From Paenibacillus montanisoli (lineage in GTDB: Bacteria; Bacillota; Bacilli; Paenibacillales; Paenibacillaceae), in contig NZ_QLUW01000001.1 in assembly GCF_003268025.1 (NCBI RefSeq), positions 186,001 to 250,000 on the forward strand: DNA of 64,000 nucleotides. The letters run 5' to 3'. Positions 52,432 through 61,353 of this stretch are shown piece by piece; positions within the stretch are counted from its first letter, which is position 1, and each line of letters begins with the position of its first letter. A program made the translations under genes and the position numbers. The notes below the pieces were generated by a model. That model had not been told where the DNA came from and ran no database searches. It saw only the letters and a program-made list of their open reading frames with translations.

Positions 52432-53910
52432 TTATTTGAAGTAGTTGTCGATCTGCTCTTGAGCGGCTTTCATAATCGTATCCATGCCGGCTGCCTTCAG
52501 CTCCGAAATGATCTTCGGAACGGTTTTCTCCGGGTCAGATGCGCCTGTCATCAGCTCGTAGCGGTATTTGTCCCACACGGCTTTCGTGTTGGCTACTTCC
52601 GTGCTTAGCTTGCTGATATCAATCGCAAAGCCCAGACTCGTTGAAGAAGTTGCTTGGTCGTTCAGCTTGCGCACTTGATCCCATTGATCGACTGGCGCGC
52701 CTTTAGTAACCGCCATATTGAAGAATGTACCTTGCGTATAAGCAGCTAGAGGCCATGTATCGGATGTACGCTCGATCACTTTCTCACCGTCTACATTCTT
52801 GTAATCGACGCCAAGCTCACCGAATGCCAGCATGTTGCGCAGCTTCGAATCCGTGTTAACCAATTGCAAATATTTGAGCGCTTCCTTCTTGTACTTAGAG
52901 TTCGCGGAAATTGCGTTCAAAGAGCCTTGGATCGTGCTTGTCGTGTAGATCGGCCCGAAAATCGGGAACATGTCGTACTTCGCTACGCCTTCATTGATTT
53001 GCCAGCTCGCTTCAGCGCCCGGGAACGCTTGTGCAGCGAAGAATGGACGTCCTTTGTCTGCTTCTGTTTTCGTCGGCGCGTCCGGATTAATAATGCCGTC
53101 TTGATACCACTTATGCAGCAGCTTCAGATCGGCCATTATGTCTGGGTTCTCAAGTACGGAAACCACTTTACGGGAAGCATCGTCAACTTTAACGCCGATT
53201 GGCGGCAGGCCGAGCGTCATATCGTCATACCTGTTGAAGAAGCCATTAAAGCCATCGCCTTGCGTAAGCGGCAACGGATAGAAGCTCTTGCCCTCGCCTG
53301 CTTTCATATCGTGCAGCGGCTTGTCCAGGTCCTGCATCGTCTTGATGCTCGCGGTGTCGATCTTGTATTTCTGTACATACTTGTCATCGAACACCCAATA
53401 CTGCGTCAACGATGAGTCTTTATATGTTGGTACGGAATAGATTTTACCTCCAACCTTCGTTCCATCCCATACCTTCGGAGGAATGAGCTTGTAAAGATCA
53501 GGCGATTCGCTTTGAACCAAATCGGTAATGTCGGCAAAAGCACCGATGTTCACTTGCTGGTTGTACTTGCTGTTATTCGTGAACATGATGTCGAAGGGCT
53601 CTCCGGTGTTTACGATCGTGTTAATCTTCGTGTCCCAGTCGCCCCAGCTTGCTACCTTGATATCAACCTTCACGCCGATTTTGTCGGCCGTATATTCGTT
53701 CATAGCTGCAATCGCTTTGTCGAAGTTCGCAGGTAATTGACCGCCAATCGTCCACCATACCAGTGTAGGCGCTCCGCCGCCGGCTGACTGGTTGCCCCCC
53801 GCGTTATTCGATGTGTCGGTATTGTTCGTGCTCGCCCCGCAGCCCGCCAGAGCTGTTGTCAGGAGTGCTGCCGTACTGAGTACGAGCAGGTGTTTCTTTG
53901 TCTTTTTCAT
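52432..53910 (-). CDS. Extracellular sugar-binding lipoprotein
   Basis: Family 1-like solute-binding lipoprotein of 492 aa. A basic N-terminus (MKKTKKH) and helix lead to lipobox ALAGC (Cys about 24), then an Asn/Gly/Ser linker and the binding fold (PTLVWWTIGGQLPANF onwards). The ATG at 53910 has GGAGG 9 bases upstream. It ends the operon LplB-like, YtcP-like, binding protein on the minus strand in order of transcription. The divergent GH125 and GH38 genes suggest mannose-containing oligosaccharides as ligand (inferred). Confidence 0.92.
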   Translation of the reverse strand: MKKTKKHLLVLSTAALLTTALAGCGASTNNTDTSNNAGGNQSAGGGAPTLVWWTIGGQLPANFDKAIAAMNEYTADKIGVKVDIKVASWGDWDTKINTIVNTGEPFDIMFTNNSKYNQQVNIGAFADITDLVQSESPDLYKLIPPKVWDGTKVGGKIYSVPTYKDSSLTQYWVFDDKYVQKYKIDTASIKTMQDLDKPLHDMKAGEGKSFYPLPLTQGDGFNGFFNRYDDMTLGLPPIGVKVDDASRKVVSVLENPDIMADLKLLHKWYQDGIINPDAPTKTEADKGRPFFAAQAFPGAEASWQINEGVAKYDMFPIFGPIYTTSTIQGSLNAISANSKYKKEALKYLQLVNTDSKLRNMLAFGELGVDYKNVDGEKVIERTSDTWPLAAYTQGTFFNMAVTKGAPVDQWDQVRKLNDQATSSTSLGFAIDISKLSTEVANTKAVWDKYRYELMTGASDPEKTVPKIISELKAAGMDTIMKAAQEQIDNYFK

Positions 53911-53977
53911 ATCCACGGACCTCCTTGAATGGTTTCATAATAAACCGGGCAATGCCAGGCTTATTTCGAAATTTGCA

Positions 53978-54907
53978 TTAACCTTTTACGGCGCCGACCG
54001 TTAGGCCGGAAATAAAATACTTCTGGAAGAACGGATAAGCTGCGGCTACAGGTACGACAATGATGATCGCTACGGCCATACGAGCGGATTCTTTCGGCAT
54101 CGTCGCCACCAGCGTTGCATAGCTGATGCCCAGGCTTGCAGCGTTCCTCGCCAGTGCGTCCACGTTGCTCATTAAGCTGTTCAGCAGCGCTTGCATCGAG
54201 TACAGGTCCTGATTGTTGATGTACAGCATGGACTGGAACCAGTCGTTCCAGTAAGAGAAGCAGAGAAATAAGCCAATGGTTGCGATAACCGGCAGCGAAA
54301 TCGGCAGAACGATGGAGAAGAAGATTCTCAGTTGGCTAGCGCCATCCATCTCCGCGGACTCGATTAATCCATCCGGAATGGTGCTTCTGAAGAACGTTTT
54401 GCAAATAATAACGTTGAAGGACGAGACGGCCAACGGCAGAATGAGCGCCCACACCGTATCCTTGAGCCCGAGCAGGCTCGAGTTGATGTAGTAGCTGGAC
54501 ACCAGTCCTCCGTTGAATACCATGGGAATGAACACGATCCATGTCAGCAGCCCATTCAACTTGTAGCTCGGTCTGGAAATGACGTAACCCATTGAAGTGG
54601 TAAGCAAGATGCCGAGGACGGTGCCGACTACCGTAACGAGCACGGATACGCCGAGGGCACGAGAGATCATCGAACCTTGCTGCATGATATAGCGGTACGC
54701 CTCTCCCGAGAGAGACCTTGGAAAAATGTGGTACCCTGTGTGCCGAATGGAGTCTTCGCTGGAGAGCGAGACCGACAATACCACTAAGACGGGCACCAAG
54801 CAAACCAGCGCTAACAGAATAAAGATGATATGGAAAACAACGTTCATACCAGTACTAATCCGGTTATATTTATCGAGACCGGACTCGAAGTGTGCTTTCG
54901 ATGTCAT
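53978..54907 (-). CDS. Carbohydrate ABC transporter permease, YtcP/LplC-like
   Basis: A 309 aa inner-membrane permease with six helices; the EAA loop is IPDGLIESAEMDGASQLRIF at about 190. It pairs with the LplB-like protein encoded just upstream on the same strand, with 14 bases between the genes. The ATPase is not encoded here. Confidence 0.92.
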   Translation of the reverse strand: MTSKAHFESGLDKYNRISTGMNVVFHIIFILLALVCLVPVLVVLSVSLSSEDSIRHTGYHIFPRSLSGEAYRYIMQQGSMISRALGVSVLVTVVGTVLGILLTTSMGYVISRPSYKLNGLLTWIVFIPMVFNGGLVSSYYINSSLLGLKDTVWALILPLAVSSFNVIICKTFFRSTIPDGLIESAEMDGASQLRIFFSIVLPISLPVIATIGLFLCFSYWNDWFQSMLYINNQDLYSMQALLNSLMSNVDALARNAASLGISYATLVATMPKESARMAVAIIIVVPVAAAYPFFQKYFISGLTVGAVKG

Positions 54908-54921
54908 TGTTCCGCTTCTCC

Positions 54922-55866
54922 TTATATCATGGCGCTCTCCGGATCAACACGGCGGACGATCCAGTTAGCGATTAGAATAGTCGCGCATCCGAGCACGGAT
55001 TGTAAGAAAGCGGAGGCCGAGGCCATGCCTACCGTAGCGGTCTTGAGCTGCTTATAGACGAGTACGTCAACGGTCGTCGTCACGTTAAACAGCGAATTGG
55101 AATCTCGCGGCACTTGGAAGAACAGTCCGAAGTCGGTATAGAAAATACGGCCAATCGACAGGATGAACATCATCACGATAACCAACTTCATGAGCGGCAG
55201 CGTAATAAACTTCGTTTGCTGCCACTTCGAAGCGCCGTCAATGACAGCAGCCTCGTAATAGGTGCTATCAATGCCGGTAATCGTCGCCAAGTAGACGACC
55301 ATGCCGTATCCGAGACCTTTCCACATGTTCATAAATACGAGCAGGTACGGCCAGTATTTGGCCTCCATGTACCAGTTGACCGGATCTTGGCCGAAGTCGG
55401 CCAGGAACTGATTGGCAATCCCTTTATCGAAGCTGAGGAACGCCCAGATAACCGCGGATACGACGACCCAAGACAAGAAGTAAGGCAGGAACATCATCGT
55501 TTGATACACTTTGCCGGCCTTGCGGCTGTGCAGCTGACCGACCATTAGCGCTAAGGTGACCGGCACTACGATGCCGAGAATAATAAATATGATGTTGTAG
55601 CCCAGTGTGTTGCGAATGACGATCCAGGCGTCGTTTGACTTAAACAGAAACTCGAAGTTTTGAAAGCCTGCCCACTCGCTGTTAATGACGTTGCTTAGGA
55701 AGCCCCCATGTATTTTGAAATTCTTGAAGGCTATAATGATGCCAAACATCGGTAAGAAGCAGAACAGGATGTACCAGACCGTTGTCGGCAAAGCCAGCAG
55801 CGTCAGCTCGGTATCCTGCGTTCGCCAGCGTGTTCGCAAGTGTCTGCGCTTGCTCTTTGTCTCCAT
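54922..55866 (-). CDS. Sugar ABC transporter permease, LplB-like
   Basis: A 314 aa permease with six helices and the EAA loop YYEAAVIDGASKWQQTKFI at about 215. The ATG at 55866 has GGGAG 8 bases upstream, better than 55875. First gene of the minus-strand importer operon, divergent from the mannosidase genes; the control region lies in the 257 bases between. Confidence 0.92.
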   Translation of the reverse strand: METKSKRRHLRTRWRTQDTELTLLALPTTVWYILFCFLPMFGIIIAFKNFKIHGGFLSNVINSEWAGFQNFEFLFKSNDAWIVIRNTLGYNIIFIILGIVVPVTLALMVGQLHSRKAGKVYQTMMFLPYFLSWVVVSAVIWAFLSFDKGIANQFLADFGQDPVNWYMEAKYWPYLLVFMNMWKGLGYGMVVYLATITGIDSTYYEAAVIDGASKWQQTKFITLPLMKLVIVMMFILSIGRIFYTDFGLFFQVPRDSNSLFNVTTTVDVLVYKQLKTATVGMASASAFLQSVLGCATILIANWIVRRVDPESAMI

Positions 55867-56123
55867 GTGAATCACTCCCTTCCATGATCAATCTCCTTGT
55901 GTTCTTTAGATAAAATTAACTTTTAAGTTTTTTTCTATTCGTCACTTATATCGCTTACCAAATTCAACGCCAATGCAGTCTATAGGGCTGCAGGCAAATA
56001 ACGCCGAAGCAAAAAGGCCGTATAACCGAGAGAGAACTGGCTGATGATGAATGAGAATGTATATGGTGGGTGCAGTTAAAAAGTAATGTCATTATTAGAA
56101 ATAAGAAGGGAATTTAACAAAAC
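55867..56123. promoter_or_regulatory. Divergent control region between importer and mannosidases
   Basis: AT-rich sequence with CAGTCTATAGGGCTG inverted repeat (55976-55990) and an A/T stretch near 55911-55933. A promoter in each direction is required, but no good -35/-10 pair was recognised. Confidence 0.35.
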
Positions 56124-57449
56124 ATGGAACAATTCAGATTGCCTAAAATCGACATGCCGGCTCTTCGGTTGCCGCAATCCATTCAGGACGTGCTCGCAGA
56201 AGCAGAAACAAGACTAGCGCATCGGCCTAAGCTGCTGCAGCTGTTCAAGAACTGTTTTCCGAATACGCTGGAGACGACGACTAAGCTGCTTGAAAATGGA
56301 ACGACGTTCGTCATCACAGGGGATATTCCTGCGATGTGGCTGCGTGATTCCGTAGAGCAAGTGATGCATTACGTGCCTTTCGCCAAAGAAGATGCCGATT
56401 TGCAGCGAATCATCAATGGGCTGATTAAGCTTCATATGCGCAATATCGCAATCGATCCCTATGCGAACGCGTTTAACGAAATGGCGAACGACTGGCATTG
56501 GAACACCGATGATAAGACCGATATGTCGCCGTGGGTATGGGAGCGTAAATTCGAGCTTGACTCCATCTGCTTCTCGATGCGTCTTGCTTTTGCCTATTGG
56601 AAAGAAACAGGTCGTGCGGATATCTTCGACGCGGACTTCAAGGTCGCTATGCGCGCGACGGTCGATCTCTGGAAACGGGAGCAGTTCCATTTCGAGCAAT
56701 CCACTTACCGCTTCGAGCGTGACAATGGTATCCAGCACGATACGCTCCAGAACGAAGGCCGCGGAATGCCCGTTAACTATACGGGGATGATCTGGTCAGG
56801 CTTCCGTCCGAGCGATGACGCCTGCGATTTTCATTACAACATTCCGGATAATATGTTTGCCGTCGTTACGTTAAGGCAAATGCGGGAAATCGCCGAGTTC
56901 GTCTTCCGCGATCTGTCGTTGGAGAAAGAGATGGCGAAGCTTGAGCGGGAAATCGACCGCGGCATTCAGTTGTACGGCATTTACCGTCATCCTGAGTATG
57001 GATCGATCTATGCGTACGAGACCGACGGATTTGGGAATCATTGCCTAATGGACGATGCTGGAACGCCTGGCCTTATCTCGATTCCGTATCTTGGTTACGT
57101 AAACGGCAATGATCCGATTTATCAGAATACACGCCGGTTTGCCCTCAGCAAAGACAACCCGTTCTATTACGAAGGCGCCGTGGCCCGCGGCATTGGCAGC
57201 CCGCATACGCCCCCGAACTATGTCTGGCATATGGCGTTGTCCATGCAAGGGCTGACGGCTTCCTCGGACGAGGAGAAGCTTGCGATGATCGCCATGCTGG
57301 AAGCGACGGACGCAGACACCGGTTACATGCACGAAGGCTTCCATTCGGATGATCCGAGCGTATTTACGCGCAAATGGTTCGCTTGGTCCAACAGCTTGTT
57401 CTCGCAGTTGGTGTACAAAGCTATGAAAGCGGGGCTGCTCAATGGCTAA
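56124..57449 (+). CDS. GH125 exo-alpha-1,6-mannosidase
   Basis: Metal-independent alpha-mannosidase of glycoside hydrolase family 125, 441 aa. Family-typical segments: VITGDIPAMWLRDSVEQVMHY (about 67-87), DPYANAFNEMANDWHW, WERKFELDSICFSMRLA and NEGRGMPVNYTGMIWSGFRPSDD (about 210-232), TPPNYVWHMALSMQGLT near the end. There is no signal peptide, so it works on oligosaccharides already imported. GAAGGG precedes the ATG. It overlaps the GH38 gene by 8 bases, indicating coupling. Confidence 0.9.
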   Translation: MEQFRLPKIDMPALRLPQSIQDVLAEAETRLAHRPKLLQLFKNCFPNTLETTTKLLENGTTFVITGDIPAMWLRDSVEQVMHYVPFAKEDADLQRIINGLIKLHMRNIAIDPYANAFNEMANDWHWNTDDKTDMSPWVWERKFELDSICFSMRLAFAYWKETGRADIFDADFKVAMRATVDLWKREQFHFEQSTYRFERDNGIQHDTLQNEGRGMPVNYTGMIWSGFRPSDDACDFHYNIPDNMFAVVTLRQMREIAEFVFRDLSLEKEMAKLEREIDRGIQLYGIYRHPEYGSIYAYETDGFGNHCLMDDAGTPGLISIPYLGYVNGNDPIYQNTRRFALSKDNPFYYEGAVARGIGSPHTPPNYVWHMALSMQGLTASSDEEKLAMIAMLEATDADTGYMHEGFHSDDPSVFTRKWFAWSNSLFSQLVYKAMKAGLLNG

Positions 57450-60210
57450 TTTTGACGCAAATAAAAGTAGAACGGCGCATATCATCTCCCATACCCATTG
57501 GGACCGTGAATGGTATTTGCCTTACGAGAAGCATCACGTGCGGTTGATTACGCTCATGGATACGTTGATGGACACGCTGGAGAACAATGCGGAGTACCGG
57601 AGCTTCCACCTCGATGGTCAGACGATCATCATCGAGGATTATTTGCAGGTACGTCCCGACCGGCGTGAGCGCCTGGAGAAATGGATTCGCGAAGGCCGTA
57701 TCCACATCGGGCCTTGGTACGTTCTGCAAGACGCGTTCCTGACGAGCAGCGAAGCGAATGTACGTAATTTGCAGATCGGGCATCAGGATGCTTCGCATTA
57801 CGGTACGATCGCCAAGATCGGGTATTTTCCCGACACGTTCGGAATTATCGGTCAAGCACCTCAGCTCATGCGGCAGGCAGACATCGACAACGCTGTGTTT
57901 GGCCGTGGCGTCAAGCCGACAGGCTTCAATAATATGGTATCGGATGCTGCGTATGAGTCATCCTTCTCGGAGCTCGTTTGGGAAGGGCCGGACGGCTCGC
58001 GTGTGCTCGGCATTTTATTTGCCAACTGGTACAGCAACGGGAACGAAGTGCCGGTGAACGAGTCGGAAGCCAAGGAATATTGGGATCGTAAGCTGGCCGA
58101 CGCCGGGAAATACGCGTCAACGGGACAGCTGCTATTCATGAACGGCTGCGACCATCAACCGATCCAGACGGACTTGTCCGAAGCGATCCGCGTGGCGGGC
58201 AAGCTATATCCGGACACGGACTTCGTCCATTCGAATTTCCCGGACTATTTGGCGTCGCTGAAGTCGTCGTTGAACGACACGTCGCTGTCGGTCGTGCGGG
58301 GGGAACTGCGAAGCCAGCGGACGGATGGTTGGTCGACACTGGTGAATACGGCTTCGGCTAGGGTGTATTTGAAACAGATGAACCAAGTCGGTCAGACGAT
58401 GCTGGAGAAAGTCGCCGAGCCGCTCGCCGCATTAGCGCATGCGACGGGACAAGCCAAGTACCCGCATCATTTGTTTACGTATGCTTGGAAGACGCTCATG
58501 CAGAACCACCCGCATGACAGCATTTGCGGCTGCAGCGTCGACGAAGTGCACCACGAGATGGTCATCCGGTTCGACAAGAGCCGTCATGTCGCGGAGACGA
58601 TAGCGGACGACAGCGCTCTTGCACTTGCCGGCGCCGTCTATACGAGCGTGTTCACGATGTTCGGTCAGGAAGCTTTGCCGCTAATCGTGTTCAACACGAC
58701 GGGCTGGAACCGCAGCGGCGTCGTGAAAGTCGAGCTGGACGTTGCGCGCGTCTATTTCCGAGAAGGTATCGGCCCGAACGAAATGATTCGCATGATGAAG
58801 GGCATAGCAATCACGGGGCGTACGCTCGTTGATTCGGAAGGCGTCGCCATTGACTGCACAATGGAGGATCTCGGCCTGCAATTCGGCTACGACCTGCCGG
58901 ATGACAAGTTCCGCCAGCCGTATTGGGCGCGGCGCGTGAAGCTGACATTCGAAACGACAGAGGTGCCGGCGCTCGGGATAAAAGCCTACGCTTGGGTGCT
59001 TAATTCGTCAGATTTGACGCAGGAGCCAACGCTTGTAACCGGATCGCGCTCGATGAGCAACGAAAATCTCGGTGTCGAAATTGCCGAGGACGGCACCTTG
59101 ACGGTGACGGATTACAGAAGCGGACGAACCTATCGCGACCTGATGATTTATGAAGATGCCGGCGACATTGGGAACGAATACATGTTCAAGCAGCCGGATG
59201 GAGAGCCAGCGCTCACGACTAAAGGGCTCGCGGCGGAAATTCGCGTGATCGAGGACAGCACCTACCGCGCGGCGTTCGAAATCGTACACCTTTGGTCAAT
59301 TCCAGCCTCGGCCGACGAGCTGTTTGAGCAGGAGAAGCAAGAAGCCGTGTACTATCCGGAACGCAAAGCCGGACGGTCGGCCGACTTCGTACCATTCTCC
59401 ATACGCACCGTCGTCAGTCTGGAGCGTTCAGGCTCCGGTATAGGGATCAGCGTCACTATGGACAACCAGGCGAAGGATCACCGCGTCCGCGCGCTGTTCC
59501 CGACAGACCTGATTGCTTCCGTACACCGTGCCGACGCGATCTTTGAAGTGGCGGTTCGAGACAACGAACCGGCGGCCGAGTGGGAGAATCCGAGCAACGC
59601 GCAGCATCAGCAGGCTTTTGCCGATGTCAGCGACGGAACGCAAGGACTCACCATTGCGAACAAAGGCTTGAACGAATACGAAGTGTTGAATGATGGCCGC
59701 AATACGATTGCCGTCACCTTGCTTCGTTCCGTCGCTGAGCTAGGAGACTGGGGAGTCTTCCCAACGCCGGAAGCACAGTGCCTCGGCATGCAGACAGCCG
59801 AGTTGCTGATCCTTCCGCATCAAGGGGACGGCGCGGTATCTGGCGCGTATGCTTCGGCTTATCAATTCCAGACACCTTGGACTGCTGTGCAAACCGGCAT
59901 ACACGATGGAGTGATCGCGCCGATTCATGCATTCATGACTTGGAAGGGGGAAGGCATCGCCTTCTCCTCGGCGAAGATCTCGGAAGCATCCGGCGATCTG
60001 ATGCTGCGCTGGTTCAATATGCGGCCGGAGGAAGCGACGCTGCAGGTTACTTCGAATGTCGGCGAGACTGCTATGGCGTATAAGAGCGACATACTTGAGC
60101 GCGCGGATGAACGTGTGCAGCCTTTGGTGGGCCATACAGACGCTTCGTTCGCGGCGGAGTTGGGACCGTGCGAGATTTATACGGCCGGCATCTCGTCCGC
60201 TACGAGCTGA
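57442..60210 (+). CDS. GH38 alpha-mannosidase
   Basis: Zinc-dependent retaining alpha-mannosidase of 922 aa. The zinc ligands start with SHTHWDREWYLPYE at about 14-27, the nucleophile is Asp131 in GYFPDTFGIIGQ, and MQNHPHDSICGCSVDEVH (about 354-371) holds the further His/Asp ligands. The middle three-helix bundle and C-terminal beta-sandwiches follow. Cytoplasmic (no signal peptide). Similar to the short bacterial group that trims N-glycan-type mannosides. It partners with GH125. Confidence 0.93.
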   Translation: MANFDANKSRTAHIISHTHWDREWYLPYEKHHVRLITLMDTLMDTLENNAEYRSFHLDGQTIIIEDYLQVRPDRRERLEKWIREGRIHIGPWYVLQDAFLTSSEANVRNLQIGHQDASHYGTIAKIGYFPDTFGIIGQAPQLMRQADIDNAVFGRGVKPTGFNNMVSDAAYESSFSELVWEGPDGSRVLGILFANWYSNGNEVPVNESEAKEYWDRKLADAGKYASTGQLLFMNGCDHQPIQTDLSEAIRVAGKLYPDTDFVHSNFPDYLASLKSSLNDTSLSVVRGELRSQRTDGWSTLVNTASARVYLKQMNQVGQTMLEKVAEPLAALAHATGQAKYPHHLFTYAWKTLMQNHPHDSICGCSVDEVHHEMVIRFDKSRHVAETIADDSALALAGAVYTSVFTMFGQEALPLIVFNTTGWNRSGVVKVELDVARVYFREGIGPNEMIRMMKGIAITGRTLVDSEGVAIDCTMEDLGLQFGYDLPDDKFRQPYWARRVKLTFETTEVPALGIKAYAWVLNSSDLTQEPTLVTGSRSMSNENLGVEIAEDGTLTVTDYRSGRTYRDLMIYEDAGDIGNEYMFKQPDGEPALTTKGLAAEIRVIEDSTYRAAFEIVHLWSIPASADELFEQEKQEAVYYPERKAGRSADFVPFSIRTVVSLERSGSGIGISVTMDNQAKDHRVRALFPTDLIASVHRADAIFEVAVRDNEPAAEWENPSNAQHQQAFADVSDGTQGLTIANKGLNEYEVLNDGRNTIAVTLLRSVAELGDWGVFPTPEAQCLGMQTAELLILPHQGDGAVSGAYASAYQFQTPWTAVQTGIHDGVIAPIHAFMTWKGEGIAFSSAKISEASGDLMLRWFNMRPEEATLQVTSNVGETAMAYKSDILERADERVQPLVGHTDASFAAELGPCEIYTAGISSATS

Positions 60211-60315
60211 TGCTGCTATCTCATCATTGAGATGCACACAACTTGAGAAGACGGAAAGATACTTTGAGGGATGCTTGTTAATGGCATCGCATGTCAGATC
60301 AGCAGCATGAAGAAC

Positions 60316-60348
60316 AGCCCCAATCGATGATAAGATTGGGCTTTTTTA
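60316..60348 (+). terminator. Terminator of the mannosidase operon
   Basis: AGCCC(C)AATC pairs with GATTGGGCT, followed by T residues. Confidence 0.8.
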
Positions 60349-60415
60349 TGTAAGTGTCGCTAAAAAAGTCGCATTTCGCCTTACTTCCCGGGCATGTTTG
60401 GAATGATTGTTCCGT

Positions 60416-60431
60416 TGTGATTTAGGTCACT
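60416..60431 (+). promoter_or_regulatory. Fnr-like binding site
   Basis: TGTGATTTAGGTCACT matches the Fnr/CRP-type consensus TGTGA-N6-TCACA in nine of ten positions. It is 73 bases before the norB remnant, consistent with past anaerobic control. Confidence 0.6.
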
Positions 60432-60503
60432 GCATGTACATGTAATAATGGGTTTGGTAAACTTGAGACTCATTAATAGCAAACAGAGAGCGGTGAACAA
60501 AAA

Positions 60504-60940
60504 ATGCGTGTTAAGAGGCTTTGGTTGACGCTTGCACTCGTATTTTTAGCTTCATTTGCGGTACTTCTCTATTACGGAGGCAGAATATATCAAGAGAAGC
60601 CTCCGATTCCGGCCCGTGTTGTTACGGATACTGGCAAGCTTGTCTTGCTCTTTACCTAACAAGGGTTGAACACAACGCCGCTTCACGGGCATACGGCTCT
60701 CTTCGGCGTATATGGGATGCTCGGCATCGGGTTAATGCTGTTCTGTTTGCGTGGTTTGTCCGGGCAGAGGCCGTGGAGAACAAAGCTGTTGCGCTTCTCC
60801 TTCTGGTCGATGAATATCGGGCTCTTCTTAATGGCCATAACGAGCCTGCTGCCGGTCGGCATTCTCTAAACGATTGCCAGCATCGAGCATGGAATGTGGT
60901 ACGCGCGTTCGGCTGAATTCTGCATCAACACTATATCCGC
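60504..60940 (+). pseudogene. norB: Internally deleted nitric oxide reductase (qNOR-type norB) remnant
   Basis: The first 50 codons (MRVKRLWLTLALVFLASFAV and then GGRIYQEKPPIPARVV) match the start of quinol-type NorB. A TAA at 60657 follows, then in the same frame come NTTPLHGHTALFGVYGMLGI and FSFWSMNIGLFLMAITSLLP, the end of the same protein. A TAA at 60867 replaces the usual Gln codon before TIASIEHGMWYARSAEF. About 600 central codons are gone, including the heme and non-heme iron ligands, so it is non-functional. The upstream Fnr-like site survives. Confidence 0.85.
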
Positions 60941-61215
60941 TATGGGGATCCTGGGCTGAAGAAAGTTATGATTTTGATTAAAAAAAGACCGATTAGGAGT
61001 TAAACTCCCATTCGGTCACATAACAGTTTACTCGTTTACCAGGACCACCAATTGCCATTGTAACATCGGTATTGATGGTTATCATGATTTTGCTTAAGAT
61101 GCTGTATGACTTCCATTGGAGTCATGCAGCTCTTTTTATTTTCACCTGGTTTGTCCAGTTCCGGCTTAATAAATCTTCATATTGGCGATCAGCTTCAGTA
61201 TGTTGTCGAAGCTCC
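60941..61215. repeat. Diverged repeat copy B (partner at 42901-43230)
   Basis: Begins with TATGGGGATCC, contains ATGATTTTGATTAA (tail of a sulfite-oxidase-like gene), the GACCGAT hairpin, and the recombinase tail. Relative to copy A it lacks about 70 bases and carries small indels. Homology fades near 61215, before the YesM-like kinase gene. Confidence 0.8.
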
Positions 61216-61240
61216 CATCGCTGCAATCGTCGAAAAACCT
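60980..61240 (-). pseudogene. Second, more decayed recombinase remnant
   Basis: Reading left, fragments such as ELRQHTEADRQ persist but frameshifts and the missing 70 bases destroy the frame. The hairpin GACCGATTAGGAGT / ACTCCCATTCGGTC followed by T on the minus strand (61018-60980) would be its terminator; copy A has a mutated version. Confidence 0.55.
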
Positions 61241-61353
61241 TTCCGATTTGGGGAAATTATGGGGAACTTTTATGTACTGTTTAAAATCAAAGGATTTTCA
61301 TGCTATCCCGCGAAATTATTACGTTAAGTTACAGATTGCGAGGGGATTTCAAC

